A stretch of 64,000 nucleotides of DNA, from positions 231,824-295,823 of the forward strand of contig NZ_BBIU01000007.1 in assembly GCF_000730645.1 (NCBI RefSeq). The letters are read 5' to 3'. The DNA comes from Pseudomonas parafulva NBRC 16636 = DSM 17004 (GTDB lineage: Bacteria; Pseudomonadota; Gammaproteobacteria; Pseudomonadales; Pseudomonadaceae). Within the stretch, counting starts at the first letter, position 1. Each line of letters opens with the position of its first letter. Position numbers and translations under genes: made by a program. A model generated the notes under the pieces. The model was not told the DNA's origin. It worked only from the letters and a program-made list of their open reading frames with translations, and did no database searches. This document shows positions 1 to 9,651 of the stretch, in pieces.

Positions 1-825
1 ACCGCCGACCTGCTGCCCCGCAGCCAAGAAGTAGCGGCATCACCCAACCGGTCAGGCCGGCCAGCCCGCGTACGTCGCTGGCGAACCCAGGCCTGCGCGG
101 CGGCTATCGCGCTGGCGGTGCTGCCGCTGGCCGGGTGGATGGGCTGGGAACAAGGCTGGCTGCCCAACCATTACCAGCACCTCGAGGCTGGCGATCACAT
201 GCAGACCGTGCAGTTGAGCGACGGCAGCACGGTGCAGCTCAACCTCAACACCGAACTGACCTACCTCAACTTCAAGGACCAGCGTCAAGTCACCCTCAAG
301 CGTGGTGAGGCGTTCTTCAGCGTGCAACACGACACCAGCCACCCGTTCATCGTACGTGCGGGGAACGGCCAGACTCGCGTCACCGGCACTCAATTCAATG
401 TATGGAAGTATCAGGATCACGTGAAGGTGACCTTGGTGGAAGGTTCGGTGCTGGTATCCAGCGACGGCAGCGGCGGCTACCGCCTGGGCCCAGGCATGCA
501 GGCCAATTACCGCCAGGGCGACTTCGAGCCGCAACTGGAGCAGCCTGATGACTTTGCCAACACCCTGGCCTGGCGCAGCGGCAAGCTGGTACTGGACAGC
601 ATCAGCCTGGAGCAGGCGCTGCCCATGATCAACCGCTACCTGGACAAACCCTTGCGCCTTGCCGATGCCGGTACGGGGCACATCCGCATCAGCGGCGTCT
701 ACAACACCCGCGAAGTCGGGCAACTGGTCAATAACCTGCCCAAAGTGCTGCCGGTTTACCTGACCCGCAGCAAGGATGGCAGCACCGTGCTCAACCGCAT
801 TTCGCCACCCCCGCGCAAGGGCTGA
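1..825 (+). CDS. FecR-family anti-sigma regulator, 3' part (5' end outside window)
   Basis: The frame is open from base 1 with no stop, so the gene starts before the window. The usual N-terminal DUF4880 segment that contacts the sigma factor is therefore missing here. A basic stretch is followed by a hydrophobic segment (about bases 97-135), the single inner-membrane span expected of FecR. The periplasmic part carries the FecR core: the LSDGSxVxLN pattern, then VTLxRGEAFFxV and TGTxFxVW. The last 80 residues resemble the C-terminal STN-like domain that receives the signal from a TonB receptor. FecR proteins control FecI-type ECF sigma factors. Neither the sigma factor nor a receptor lies downstream, so both must be upstream or elsewhere. 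The gene ends ten bases before the convergent antiporter gene. Confidence 0.9.
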   Translation, partial: TADLLPRSQEVAASPNRSGRPARVRRWRTQACAAAIALAVLPLAGWMGWEQGWLPNHYQHLEAGDHMQTVQLSDGSTVQLNLNTELTYLNFKDQRQVTLKRGEAFFSVQHDTSHPFIVRAGNGQTRVTGTQFNVWKYQDHVKVTLVEGSVLVSSDGSGGYRLGPGMQANYRQGDFEPQLEQPDDFANTLAWRSGKLVLDSISLEQALPMINRYLDKPLRLADAGTGHIRISGVYNTREVGQLVNNLPKVLPVYLTRSKDGSTVLNRISPPPRKG

Positions 826-834
826 CGCCCTCCC

Positions 835-2154
835 CTACAACGTCATTGCCGCGAGCCAGCCGAATGCCAGCAGCGGCAAGTTGTAGTGGATGAAGGTCGG
901 TACCACCGTGTCCCAGATATGATGGTGCTGCCCGTCCACATTCAGCCCCGAGGTTGGGCCCAGGGTCGAGTCGGAGGCCGGCGAGCCAGCATCCCCCAAG
1001 GCCCCGGCGGTGCCCACGATGCACACCGTGGCCAGTGGGTCGAACCCCAACTGCACACACAGCGGCACGAAGATCGCTGCCAGGATCGGCACGGTGGAAA
1101 ACGACGAGCCAATGCCCATGGTGACCAACAGGCCAACCAACAGCATCAGCAGGGCACCGATACCCTTGCTGTGATCGATCCACTGCGCCGCCGCTTCCAC
1201 CAGGCTCTTCACTTCCCCGGTGGCCTTCATCACCTCGGCAAAGCCCGACGCCGTAATCATGATGAAACCAATCATGGCCATCATCTTCATGCCTTCAGTG
1301 AACAGGTCATCGGTATCCCGCCATTTGACGATGCCCGACAGCGAGAAAATCAGGAAGCCGGCCATGGCCCCGATGATCATCGAGTCCAGCACCAGTTGCA
1401 CGATGAAGGCGGCGACGATCGCCACCCCGGCGACCAGCAGCGTCATGGGGTTGTACTGCACGCTCACCTGCTCCACCTGCTCGATGCGCGCCAGGTCGTA
1501 GTCACGCTTCTTTCGATAGCTGATGAACACTGCCGTCAACAGGCCTACCAGCATGCCTGCCGCAGGTATGGCCATCGCGTGGGTGACGTTGAGGCCCGTG
1601 ATGTCCACGCCCGCGCGGGCCACGTTGGCCAGCAGAATCTGGTTGAGGAAGATGTTGCCAAACCCCACGGGCAGGAAGATGTAAGGGGTAATAAGGCCAA
1701 AGGTGATGACGCAGGCAATCAGCCGACGGTCGATGCGCAGGCGGGTAAGCACATACAGCAGCGGCGGCACCAGCAGGGGGATGAAGGCAATATGAATGGG
1801 CAGGATGTTCTGCGAACACACGGCAACCACCAGCATCAGGCCGATCATCAGCCACTTTACCTTGCCGCCATTGGCATGCCCCTGCCGGTCGATCATGGCC
1901 AGTGCCCGGTCGGCCAGTGCGTGGGCCAGCCCGGATTTGGCAATGGCCACGGCAAAGGCGCCGAGCAAGGCATACGACAACGCCACCGTGGCCCCTCCCC
2001 CCAGGCCACCGTTGAAGGCCTTGAGGGTGCCGTCGATGCCCAGGCCACCGACCAGCCCGCCCACCAGGGCACCGATGATCAGGGCGATGACCACGTGCAC
2101 GCGGGATAGGCTGAGTATCAGCATGATGCCGACCGCGGCGATCACTGCATTCAT
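835..2154 (-). CDS. Na+/H+ antiporter family protein (YuiF-like)
   Basis: A polytopic inner-membrane carrier of 439 residues with about 11-12 hydrophobic segments. The protein is rich in glycine near the N-terminus ([12 protein letters not shown]), and a [19 protein letters not shown] stretch near residue 390 is typical of the NhaC/YuiF group of secondary carriers (COG2056). Members are annotated as Na+/H+ antiporters, but at least one (YuiF) has been linked to amino-acid uptake, so the substrate is open. Start: ATG at 2154; no better internal start is visible. It stands alone, convergent with the FecR gene and divergent from the chemoreceptor gene. Confidence 0.85.
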   Translation of the reverse strand: MNAVIAAVGIMLILSLSRVHVVIALIIGALVGGLVGGLGIDGTLKAFNGGLGGGATVALSYALLGAFAVAIAKSGLAHALADRALAMIDRQGHANGGKVKWLMIGLMLVVAVCSQNILPIHIAFIPLLVPPLLYVLTRLRIDRRLIACVITFGLITPYIFLPVGFGNIFLNQILLANVARAGVDITGLNVTHAMAIPAAGMLVGLLTAVFISYRKKRDYDLARIEQVEQVSVQYNPMTLLVAGVAIVAAFIVQLVLDSMIIGAMAGFLIFSLSGIVKWRDTDDLFTEGMKMMAMIGFIMITASGFAEVMKATGEVKSLVEAAAQWIDHSKGIGALLMLLVGLLVTMGIGSSFSTVPILAAIFVPLCVQLGFDPLATVCIVGTAGALGDAGSPASDSTLGPTSGLNVDGQHHHIWDTVVPTFIHYNLPLLAFGWLAAMTL

Positions 2155-2275
2155 GTTGGCTTACCTCATAACGACGGAAAAAAAGCGCGCACTCTGAAGC
2201 AGTGAGCCGCAGATGTCAAAAACGCCATGTTGCGGCGTTTTACCCGCGGCCCTTCGGTTAAATTGAACGTTTGAA

Positions 2276-2302
2276 TAAAGAAAGCACTATTGACGCCGAT
2301 AG
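2276..2302 (+). promoter_or_regulatory. Sigma-28 (FliA) promoter of the chemoreceptor gene
   Basis: TAAAGAAA at 2276-2283 and GCCGATAG at 2295-2302 are separated by exactly 11 bases. The flagellar sigma-28 consensus is TAAAGTTT-N11-GCCGATAA, so the -35 keeps TAAAG and the -10 matches 7 of 8 with the right spacing. Class-IV flagellar and chemotaxis genes use this promoter, and the next gene is a chemoreceptor, so the assignment is coherent. The predicted start is near 2309. Confidence 0.85.
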
Positions 2303-2310
2303 CCCTGTGG

Positions 2311-2335
2311 GGCTGCGAAGCGCCCCTTCGAAGCC
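2311..2335 (+). other. Hairpin in the chemoreceptor 5' leader
   Basis: GGCTGCGAAG (2311-2320) and CTTCGAAGCC (2326-2335) pair over ten bases with one mismatch around a CGCCC loop. It would form right at the 5' end of the transcript from the sigma-28 promoter, about 34 bases before the start codon. No U-run follows, so it is not a terminator. It may stabilise the mRNA. Confidence 0.45.
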
Positions 2336-2368
2336 ATAACCCTTACTCCTAGAAAAGGGAAACGCCCC

Positions 2369-4513
2369 ATGCCTTTGCGACAACTTTCCATCCAGTGGAA
2401 GATCACCCTGCTTGCCGGCCTGTGCCTGGCAGGCATCGTCACCCTGCTCGTCGGCCTGTCGCTGTACCGCATGGACCACAGCTCCGACCTGGTGAAGGCC
2501 AGCAGCATGCAGATGCTGACCGAGTCGGCCCAATCGCGCATCGAATCCCAGGGTGAAGTACAGGCACTGAACATCCGCCGCCAGTTCATGGATGCCTACC
2601 AATACGGCGCCGGGTTTGCCCGCCAGGTGCTGTTCCTGCGCGAGCAGGCGGAAAAGCGCTTCCTTGATGCGTTCGACCTGCGTGAGGACATGACCCGCCA
2701 GGTACGCGCCGCGCTGCAGGCAAACCCTGAACTGCTCGGGCTGTCACTGGTGTTCGAGCCCAATGCGCTGGACAACAAGGACAGCCTGTTTGCCGGCAAG
2801 CCGGAGCTGGGCAGCAACGAAACCGGGCGCTTTGCCCTTTACTGGTCGCAGCCGCGCGCCGGTCAACTGACGTCCATGGCGCTCCCGGAGCACGACATGG
2901 CCGACACCGACATCGGCCCCAGCGGCCAGCCCGCCAATACCTGGTGGGTGTGCCCGCGCACCACTGGCAAGGTCTGCGTGGTGGAGCCCTACTTCTACGA
3001 CATCGACGGCCAGCAGGTGTTGATGACCAGCATCGTGTTCCCGCTTACCGTAGACGGCAAGATCATCGCCACGCTCTCGGCCGACATCAACCTGAACAGC
3101 TTGCAGGCGCTGAGCCAGGAAGCCAGTGCCAGCCTCTATGAAGGCCGTACCACGGTGGGCATCCTCAGCCCGGTGGGCTTGCTGGCCGGCTACAGCGCCG
3201 ACGCCAGCAAACTGGCCCAGCGCTTCGACCAGGTGGATACCGCCAAGGGCGCCGAACTGGTACGCAAGCTGGCCGATGGCAAGATGGTCATTCTCAACGA
3301 CCGCCAGCGCCTCAAGGTGCTGGCGGCCTTCCGCCCCATCCCCGACGCCAAGCCCTGGGGTGTGCTGCTGGATGTGCCGGAGAACGCCCTGACCGGCCCC
3401 GCCGAAGCCCTGCAGCAGGAACTGGATGCGCTGAATACCAGCGGCACCCTGCTGGAACTCGGCCTGGGCCTTGCCGCCGCGATTCTGGGGTTGCTGCTGG
3501 TGTGGCTGATGGCTCGCGGGGTGACCCGGCCGATTCTGGGCGTGGCCGCGATGCTCAAGGACATCGCCAGCGGCGAGGGTGACCTGACCCGCCGCCTGAC
3601 CTACCAGAAGCAGGATGAACTGGGGGAGCTGGCCGGCTGGTTCAACCGGTTCCTGGACAAGTTGCAGCCGACCATCGCCGAGGTGAAGGAGTCGGTGCAT
3701 GCTGCCCGTTCCACCGCCGACCAGTCGTCGGCCATCGCCACTGAAACCAGCGCCGGGATGGAGCAGCAGTATCGCCAGGTCGATCAGGTGGCCACCGCCT
3801 CCCACGAGATGAGCGCAACCGCCCAGGATGTGGCGCGCAGCGCTGCGCAGGCCGCCCAGGCTGCACGCGAGGCCGACCAGGCCACCCGCGAAGGCCTGGC
3901 GGTGATCGAGCGCACCACCCACAGCATCGATGCCCTGGCATCGGACATGAGCGGCGCCATGGCCGAGGTGCAAGGCCTGGCGCAGAACAGCGAGAAGATT
4001 GGCTCGGTGCTGGAAGTGATCCGCTCCATTGCCGAACAGACCAACCTGCTGGCGCTCAACGCCGCCATTGAAGCCGCGCGCGCCGGCGAGGCCGGGCGTG
4101 GCTTTGCCGTAGTCGCCGACGAAGTGCGCAACCTCGCCCAGCGCACCCAGCAGTCGGTGGAGGAAACCCGCCAGGTGATCGAAGCGCTGCAGGACGGCAC
4201 CCGTGAGGTGGTAGGCGCCATGGACAATAGCCATCGCCAGGCCCAAAGCGGTGTGCAGCAGGTGGGCCAGGCGGTCACCGCGCTGCAGCGCATTGGCCAG
4301 GCGGTCACGGTGATCACCGACATGAACCTGCAGATTGCCTCGGCCGCTGAAGAGCAAAGCGCGGTGGCCGAGGAAATCAACAGCAACGTGGCAACCATTC
4401 GCGACGTCACCGAATCGCTGTCTGGCCAGGCCAACGAATCAGCGCGCGTGAGCCAATCGCTCAACAGCCTGGCCAACCAGCAGCAGGCGCTGATGGACCA
4501 GTTCCGCGTCTAA
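2369..4513 (+). CDS. Methyl-accepting chemotaxis protein with dCache sensor
   Basis: A transmembrane chemoreceptor of 714 residues. There is a first membrane span at about residues 11-31, a long periplasmic sensor (about 32-360) of double-Cache size, a second span at about 363-384, a HAMP linker (about 385-437) and a cytoplasmic signalling domain. The signalling tip (about residues 555-590) has the invariant pattern [19 protein letters not shown] followed by [12 protein letters not shown], which binds CheA/CheW. Glutamate/glutamine pairs on both sides are probable CheR/CheB methylation sites. The domain layout matches the Pseudomonas PctA/McpU/McpG group, whose ligands are amino acids, polyamines or GABA; I cannot read the ligand from the sequence. 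No pentapeptide for CheR tethering is seen at the C-terminus. It has its own sigma-28 promoter. The next genes encode a betaine-type binding protein and permease, so a quaternary amine or amino acid is a reasonable guess. Confidence 0.93.
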   Translation: MPLRQLSIQWKITLLAGLCLAGIVTLLVGLSLYRMDHSSDLVKASSMQMLTESAQSRIESQGEVQALNIRRQFMDAYQYGAGFARQVLFLREQAEKRFLDAFDLREDMTRQVRAALQANPELLGLSLVFEPNALDNKDSLFAGKPELGSNETGRFALYWSQPRAGQLTSMALPEHDMADTDIGPSGQPANTWWVCPRTTGKVCVVEPYFYDIDGQQVLMTSIVFPLTVDGKIIATLSADINLNSLQALSQEASASLYEGRTTVGILSPVGLLAGYSADASKLAQRFDQVDTAKGAELVRKLADGKMVILNDRQRLKVLAAFRPIPDAKPWGVLLDVPENALTGPAEALQQELDALNTSGTLLELGLGLAAAILGLLLVWLMARGVTRPILGVAAMLKDIASGEGDLTRRLTYQKQDELGELAGWFNRFLDKLQPTIAEVKESVHAARSTADQSSAIATETSAGMEQQYRQVDQVATASHEMSATAQDVARSAAQAAQAAREADQATREGLAVIERTTHSIDALASDMSGAMAEVQGLAQNSEKIGSVLEVIRSIAEQTNLLALNAAIEAARAGEAGRGFAVVADEVRNLAQRTQQSVEETRQVIEALQDGTREVVGAMDNSHRQAQSGVQQVGQAVTALQRIGQAVTVITDMNLQIASAAEEQSAVAEEINSNVATIRDVTESLSGQANESARVSQSLNSLANQQQALMDQFRV

Positions 4514-4585
4514 GCCTGCCAGGGCTGTTCATCCCGTCGTCTACACTTGCCCCATTCCCAAGGTGCCGTAGACGACGAGGTGTTC

Positions 4586-5602
4586 ATGAAGAAAGGCCCA
4601 ACGCTGCTATTGGGGGCGCTGCTGGCGCTGGGGCTGGCCAGTGCAGACAGTGCAGCGGCAGCGCAACCGCAAGCGCCGATCCACTTCGGCGCCATTGGCT
4701 GGGAAAGCGGCGCGTTCACTACCGAATTGCTGCGCGTGATCGCCGAGCGCGGTTACGGCCATGCCACCGACACCCTGCCCGGCAGTACCGTCAGCATGGA
4801 AGTGGCCCTGGCCCGCAATGACCTGCAAGTAATCGCCGAAGAATGGGCTGGCCGTAGCCCGGCCTGGGTCAAGGCTGAGCAGGCCGGGCAGGTGTTCGCA
4901 CTGGGCGACACCGTGAAGCATGCCGAGGAAGGCTGGTGGGTACCGGCCTATGTGGTCGAAGGTGACACCGCTCGCAATATCAAACCCCTGGCGCCACAGT
5001 TGCGCAGTGTCGAGGATCTGAAACAGTACCCTCAGGTGTTCCGCGACCCCGAGGCGCCAGGCAAGGGGCGCTTCCTCAACAGCCCCAGCGGCTGGACGTC
5101 TGAAACCGTCAACAGCCAGAAGCTCAAGGCCTACGGCCTGAACGACCTGTACAGCAATTTCCGCAGCGGCTCGGGCGCAGCAATGGATGCCGAAATCGGC
5201 TCGGCGATCCGCCGTGGCCAGCCGGTGCTGTTCTATTACTGGAACCCTACCCCGTTGATGGGCCGGTACAAGCTCATTCGGCTCCAGGAACCGCCCTTCG
5301 ACGCCCAGGCCTGGGCAACGCTCACCGATGCCGCCAACCCGGCGCCCAAGGGCAGCAGTTCATTGCCGGCCAAACTGTCGATCGGGGTGTCCAAGGCGTT
5401 CCGTGACAACTACCCCGACCTGGTGAAGGTGTTCGAGCAGGTCGATTTGCCCATTGACCTGCTTAACCGCACCCTGGCAAGCATGAGCGAGAAACGCACA
5501 CCCCCACGAGAAGCTGCACTGGCGTTCATACGCGACAACCCGGCAGTGTGGAAAGCGTGGCTGCCCGCGGACATCGCGGCCAAGGTCGAGGCCAGCCTGT
5601 GA
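4586..5602 (+). CDS. Glycine betaine/proline-type ABC transporter substrate-binding protein
   Basis: A periplasmic solute-binding protein of 338 residues of the OpuAC/ProX type. The chosen ATG at 4586 follows a GACGAGG ribosome site and opens directly into a signal peptide (KK, then a long Leu/Ala stretch, ending near ADSAAAAQ). A TTG start 39 bases upstream would put acidic residues before the signal and is less likely. The family pattern is seen in IHFGAIGWESGAF, which lines the ligand pocket, and in the VFYYWNP-like segment in the second lobe. Its stop codon overlaps the start of the permease gene. The likely ligand is a quaternary amine such as betaine, choline or carnitine. No ATP-binding subunit is encoded next to it. 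Confidence 0.88.
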   Translation: MKKGPTLLLGALLALGLASADSAAAAQPQAPIHFGAIGWESGAFTTELLRVIAERGYGHATDTLPGSTVSMEVALARNDLQVIAEEWAGRSPAWVKAEQAGQVFALGDTVKHAEEGWWVPAYVVEGDTARNIKPLAPQLRSVEDLKQYPQVFRDPEAPGKGRFLNSPSGWTSETVNSQKLKAYGLNDLYSNFRSGSGAAMDAEIGSAIRRGQPVLFYYWNPTPLMGRYKLIRLQEPPFDAQAWATLTDAANPAPKGSSSLPAKLSIGVSKAFRDNYPDLVKVFEQVDLPIDLLNRTLASMSEKRTPPREAALAFIRDNPAVWKAWLPADIAAKVEASL

Positions 5603-6447
5603 GTGAGGGCTTTCCACAAGCGTTGCAGTTCTCATTTGCCGACGGCATCAACAGGCTGGTGGACTGGCTGGTACTGAACTATGGCGACCACCTGCGCGCG
5701 GTGTCCGACCAACTGCTGCAGGTGCTGGTCGGGTTGGAAAACCTGCTGCGTTTGGTGCCCTGGTGGCTGCTGCTGTTACTGGTGGGCTTGGTGGCATGGC
5801 ACGCCACCCGCAGCGGTGTGCGAAGCCTGGTGCTTGTGGGGTTGCTGGCGCTCATCGGCATGCTCGGGCTGTGGGACAAGCTGCTGCAAACCCTTGCCCT
5901 GGTGCTGGTAAGCACCGGGCTGTGCGTACTGATCGGTGTACCGCTCGGTATTCTGCTGGCCGCACGCCCACTGGCCCGGCGGCTGATCATGCCGGTGCTG
6001 GACGTGATGCAGACACTGCCGGCGTTCGTCTACCTGATCCCGGTGCTGATGCTGTTCGGCCTGGGCAAAGTGCCTGCGGTGTTCGCCACCCTGATCTACG
6101 CCCTGCCACCGCTGGTGCGCCTGACCGAACTAGGCCTGGCACAGATCGACCCTTCGCTGTTGCAAGCCGCACACGGGCTGGGCGCCAGCCGCTGGCAGCG
6201 GTTGCGGCGCATCGCATTGCCGTTGGCACTGCCGAGCATCATGGCCGGCCTCAACCAGTCGGTGATGATGGCCCTGTCGATGGTGGTGGTGGCCTCGATG
6301 ATCGGTGCACGGGGGCTGGGCGAGGACGTGCTGGCGGGCATCCAGACGCTGAACGTTGGCCAGGGCATGGAAGCGGGGCTGGCCATTGTGGCGCTGGCCA
6401 TGGTGATCGACCGCATCAGCCAGGCTTACGGCCGCGGGCGGCGCTGA
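5599..6447 (+). CDS. Glycine betaine/proline-type ABC transporter permease (ProW-like)
   Basis: An inner-membrane permease of 282 residues with six or more hydrophobic segments. It carries the BPD_transp_1 signature near residues 175-205: EAA-like helix QAAHGLGASRWQRLRRI followed by LPLALPSIMAGL, which docks on the ATPase. Start: GTG at 5599, overlapping the TGA of the binding-protein gene by four bases (GTGA), which indicates translational coupling. The open frame extends upstream into the previous gene, but that part is a shadow. A ProV-type ATPase would complete the importer, yet the next gene is an unrelated carrier, so the pair must borrow or share an ATPase. Confidence 0.9.
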   Translation: MSEGFPQALQFSFADGINRLVDWLVLNYGDHLRAVSDQLLQVLVGLENLLRLVPWWLLLLLVGLVAWHATRSGVRSLVLVGLLALIGMLGLWDKLLQTLALVLVSTGLCVLIGVPLGILLAARPLARRLIMPVLDVMQTLPAFVYLIPVLMLFGLGKVPAVFATLIYALPPLVRLTELGLAQIDPSLLQAAHGLGASRWQRLRRIALPLALPSIMAGLNQSVMMALSMVVVASMIGARGLGEDVLAGIQTLNVGQGMEAGLAIVALAMVIDRISQAYGRGRR

Positions 6448-6533
6448 CGCAGCGACCAAAGCGTTCTTGGCGTTTCTAAAGCCTGCGCGCAACCGGTACG
6501 CTATGCGCCGTACCCGGCCACGGATCACCGAAC

Positions 6534-7451
6534 ATGCTGCACTTGCTGCTGACCACGCTGTTGCCGATCATCCTGTTGATCGCCTTGGGCACCTTTCTGC
6601 GCATCAGGGGGTTCCTGGCCGACGGTTTCTGGCCGGGTGCCGAACGCCTGAGCTACTACGTACTGCTGCCCTCGCTGTTTCTACATGGGCTGGCCACCGC
6701 CAACCTTGATGGCGTGCCAGTGTTGGGCATGGTAGCGGTGTTGATGCTCTCGACCGTGGCCGGCGCAGTGCTGCTGATGCTGTACCAGGGCATCAGCCAG
6801 CACGACGGCGCTGACTTCACGTCAGTCTTCCAGGGCGGGGTGCGCTTCAACAACTACATTGGGGCCACCCTGGCCGCCGGCATTTACGGCACGGCCGGCA
6901 TTGCCTTGGCGGCGGTAGCCAACGCGGCCATCGTGCCCCTGGTCAACTTGCTTTGTGTGCTGGTGTTCGCACGCTTCAGCGCGCGCCACAGCTCGCCCCT
7001 TACGGTGTTGCGCGCGATCTTCGCCAACCCGCTGATCATCGGCTGCGCTGGCGGGCTGCTACTGCGGGTTACCGGCCTGGGCCTGCCCGCCGGCATCGAG
7101 CCGACGGTCAAGGCGCTGGGCCAGGCCGCGCTGCCACTCGGGCTGTTGTGCGTGGGCGCGGCGCTGGGCGGCGCGCGCGTGGGCCAGCAGGTGCGGCCTG
7201 TAATGGCCGCGTCGGGCTTCAAGTTCCTGGTCATGCCGACCTTGGCGTGGGCGTTGTGCCGGCTGCTTGGCCTCAGTGGCCAGGCGGCGGTGGTCGCGGT
7301 GCTGTTCCAGGCGCTACCCACCGCATCGTCCTCCTACGTCATGGCCAGGCAGATGGGCGGCAACGCACCGCTGATGGCAACCATCATTGCGCTGCAGACA
7401 GTAACGGCTGCAGCGACCCTGCCTTTGGTGTTGATGCTGACGCTGGACTAA
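6534..7451 (+). CDS. AEC-family (auxin efflux carrier-like) transporter
   Basis: An inner-membrane protein of 305 residues with about ten hydrophobic segments in two five-helix halves, as in the AEC/Mem_trans family. The first half includes GGVRFNNYIGATLAAGIYG and the second half ALGQAALPLGLLCVGAALG and ALPTASSSYVMARQMGG, a well conserved segment of this family. Bacterial members move small organic acids such as malate or malonate. Start: ATG at 6534. It lies 86 bases after the ABC permease on the same strand, so co-transcription is possible, but the function need not be linked. Confidence 0.88.
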   Translation: MLHLLLTTLLPIILLIALGTFLRIRGFLADGFWPGAERLSYYVLLPSLFLHGLATANLDGVPVLGMVAVLMLSTVAGAVLLMLYQGISQHDGADFTSVFQGGVRFNNYIGATLAAGIYGTAGIALAAVANAAIVPLVNLLCVLVFARFSARHSSPLTVLRAIFANPLIIGCAGGLLLRVTGLGLPAGIEPTVKALGQAALPLGLLCVGAALGGARVGQQVRPVMAASGFKFLVMPTLAWALCRLLGLSGQAAVVAVLFQALPTASSSYVMARQMGGNAPLMATIIALQTVTAAATLPLVLMLTLD

Positions 7452-7697
7452 ACCGCTGGGCCGACGCTTAAGGGAACGTGCTACCACGCTGAATCGTTGC
7501 GCAAGCTCGGCCGCCTTCAGATCACCCAATCGCACTTTTGCCTCTGGCTGCGGTCCATTGCCGCTTAGGGTAAAACGCACGGCACATCGGTGCATGCCAA
7601 CCCGTTCACTGGGTTGCACAGGCTCGGGCGTAAACCACCGGGCTTGTGTAGGATGAGCAGCGCGAACCACGACGCTGCCAGTTACAGGGAGATCCAC

Positions 7698-8549
7698 ATG
7701 CGCGTCCTGCCATCCGTTGCTGCCTTTTCGCTGGGCCTGCTTATCTCGACTGGAGCGCTGGCGGTAACCGGCGAAGAGGCGCAACTGATCGACTCGATCA
7801 ATGTCTACCGCAGCACGGCACAGTCCTGTGGCGCGGAAGCTTCGCTGGAGCTTCCCCCGCTCAACAGCGATACACGCCTGGCGTTGTCGCCTGAGGGCAC
7901 CCGCGACCTGCAGCAAGCCATGACGCGCGCCGCCTACCCCATGGTCAACGTGCAGGCCATCAGCCTGTCCGGCCCGCGCGATGCCCGTGCGGCCATGCAT
8001 GCCATCGAAGAAAGCTTTTGCCAGGTGGTGCTCGACCCGCAGTTCGTGGACATCGGCGTCAGCCAGGAAGGGCGAGACTGGCGGATCGTGTTGGCGCGCC
8101 CCCTGCTAAGCGGCCGCCTTGGCGACTGGCAGGCCGAAGGGCAGAAGGTACTGCAGGCAATCAATGCAGCACGCCAGCAACCGCGCCAGTGCGGTGGCCA
8201 GCCGTTCGCCGCCGCGCCGCCACTTACCTGGAACGCCGTGCTGGCTGGGGTGGCTGCCAACCATACGCGGGCCATGGCCAACCAGAACTTCTTCGACCAT
8301 ATCGACAAGGATGGCCGCACACCGGGTGATCGCGCCGAACTGGCCGGGTACCTGTACCAGCAGATTGGCGAGAACATCACCGCTGGCCGCGACACTGCGC
8401 AAAAGGTGGTTCAAGGCTGGCTCGACAGCCCTGGGCATTGCGCAACCCTGATGAACCCGGACTTCCGCGACCTGGGCGCCGCCTATGCCACCGACCCGAA
8501 AAGCGATGCTGGCATTTATTGGACCGGCCTGTTCGGCACCCCCCAGTAG
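7698..8549 (+). CDS. Secreted CAP-superfamily (SCP/PR1-like) protein
   Basis: Exported protein of 283 residues. The ATG at 7698 follows AGGGAGAT and starts a signal peptide (MRVLPSVAAFSLGLL... GALA). Residues 24 to about 145 are a less conserved N-terminal region with two cysteines. The C-terminal CAP domain shows WNAVLAGVAANHTRAMA, FFDHIDKDGRTPGDRAELAG, IGENITAG and VVQGWLDSPGHCATLMNP, the conserved motifs that hold the His/Glu cluster of the CAP fold. The biochemical role of bacterial CAP proteins is mostly unknown. It is monocistronic. An upstream in-frame extension to 7590 is not supported. Confidence 0.88.
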   Translation: MRVLPSVAAFSLGLLISTGALAVTGEEAQLIDSINVYRSTAQSCGAEASLELPPLNSDTRLALSPEGTRDLQQAMTRAAYPMVNVQAISLSGPRDARAAMHAIEESFCQVVLDPQFVDIGVSQEGRDWRIVLARPLLSGRLGDWQAEGQKVLQAINAARQQPRQCGGQPFAAAPPLTWNAVLAGVAANHTRAMANQNFFDHIDKDGRTPGDRAELAGYLYQQIGENITAGRDTAQKVVQGWLDSPGHCATLMNPDFRDLGAAYATDPKSDAGIYWTGLFGTPQ

Positions 8550-8580
8550 CCGAGCCAGGCCGGCCAGACAGGCGTCAGGC

Positions 8581-9549
8581 CTACCCGCCTCCTGCGCGCA
8601 ACTGCTGCGCCGTACAAGCAAAACGCTTGCGCACGCATTTGCCCAGGTGGCTGGCGTCCCCCAACCCCACCTCATAGGCGATCTGCGCCAGGCTGTGGCT
8701 TGAGTTGAGCAGGCGCCAGCGCGCCTGTTGCAGACGCATCTCGTGCCACCAGGCCTTGGCACTCATGCCCTGGCTGGCCTGGAACTGCCGGTCCAGTTGC
8801 CGCCTGCTGATCCCCAGTTCAGCCGCCAGATGCTCCACAGGCAATGGCGTGCCCAGGTGATGGCGCATCAGCGCCTGCGCGCGTGCCACCAGCCGACCTG
8901 CGCCGGGCCCAGGCTGCAGCGTTCGCAGTGCGTGGTGGCTGTCTCGGGGTTCGTCCATCAGCATGTCTGCCAGCCCTTTCAGCGCTCGGGCTCGCCCACA
9001 CGCTTTTGCCAGCAAGGCCACAACCAGGTCGACAACCGCGGTACCCCCCGGGCAGGTGATGCGGTCGCCATCAATGCAGAACAGCTGCTCCGGGAGCATC
9101 TGCAGGTGAGGGAACGCAGCGCGAAATTCAGCTTGATGGCGCCAGTGAATCACCGCCCTGTGTCCTCGCAGAAGGCCGCACGCTGCCAGCAAAAAAGCTG
9201 CGTTGTCCACGCCCACCAACTTCACCCCTGCCCTGGCGGCTTTTTTCAGCAGGCCTTCGTAGTCTGGCGCCTTGGCCGCCGTTGCCATTGCGCCTCGACC
9301 ACCCAGCAGCACCAGGTAGTCAAAACCAGACACTTCCAGCTGATCGACTGCAGCCTCCACCTGCACCACCGCACCGCAGCTGGAGGCGACCGGCTCTGCC
9401 GTCAGCCCGGCTACTGTCCAGGCGCAATAACGCTGGCGGCTGTAATCCTCGTCGTCAGCGCTGAAACGCAGCTTGTCGAGCAGAGCACCGAAAGGAAGCA
9501 GGGCAAAATCGGGCATCGGTACGATCAGCAAGCGAATGTCGGGGTGCAT
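8581..9549 (-). CDS. GlxA-type AraC transcriptional regulator (DJ-1/PfpI plus HTH)
   Basis: About 322 residues from the ATG at 9549; an in-frame extension to 9597 exists and the start is not certain. The N-terminal two thirds is a DJ-1/PfpI-like domain (IRLLIVPMPDF at the start, VGVDNAAFLLAACGLL at the nucleophile-elbow position, where an alanine stands in place of the usual cysteine, suggesting a sensing rather than catalytic role). The C-terminal about 100 residues are an AraC helix-turn-helix pair, with VEHLAAELGISRRQLDRQFQ and LLNSSHSLAQIAYEVGLGDASHLGKCVRKRFA. GlxA regulators commonly control catabolism of betaine, carnitine or amino acids. It is divergent from the LysE exporter, so it may regulate that gene. 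Confidence 0.88.
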   Translation of the reverse strand: MHPDIRLLIVPMPDFALLPFGALLDKLRFSADDEDYSRQRYCAWTVAGLTAEPVASSCGAVVQVEAAVDQLEVSGFDYLVLLGGRGAMATAAKAPDYEGLLKKAARAGVKLVGVDNAAFLLAACGLLRGHRAVIHWRHQAEFRAAFPHLQMLPEQLFCIDGDRITCPGGTAVVDLVVALLAKACGRARALKGLADMLMDEPRDSHHALRTLQPGPGAGRLVARAQALMRHHLGTPLPVEHLAAELGISRRQLDRQFQASQGMSAKAWWHEMRLQQARWRLLNSSHSLAQIAYEVGLGDASHLGKCVRKRFACTAQQLRAGGG

Positions 9550-9651
9550 ACAGGCTGTCCAGATATGACCATGGAATGACCAGATACTACCCTGCACCCG
9601 TCAACAAGGCCTCCTAAACTGACGCTCTCTCCGGCAACTGGTGCTCGCAGC

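Noticed and set aside
2744..4357. Long open frame on the minus strand (537 codons) opposite the chemoreceptor gene.
   Set aside because: A mirror of the coding bias of the GC-rich receptor gene: His/Gly-rich translation with no family pattern.
7452..7697. A stretch on the minus strand near 7470-7575 reads like a short protein (with DLKAAELAQRF).
   Set aside because: It has no start, ribosome site or partner of its own and merges into the shadow of two plus-strand genes. It could be a remnant, but nothing supports a gene.
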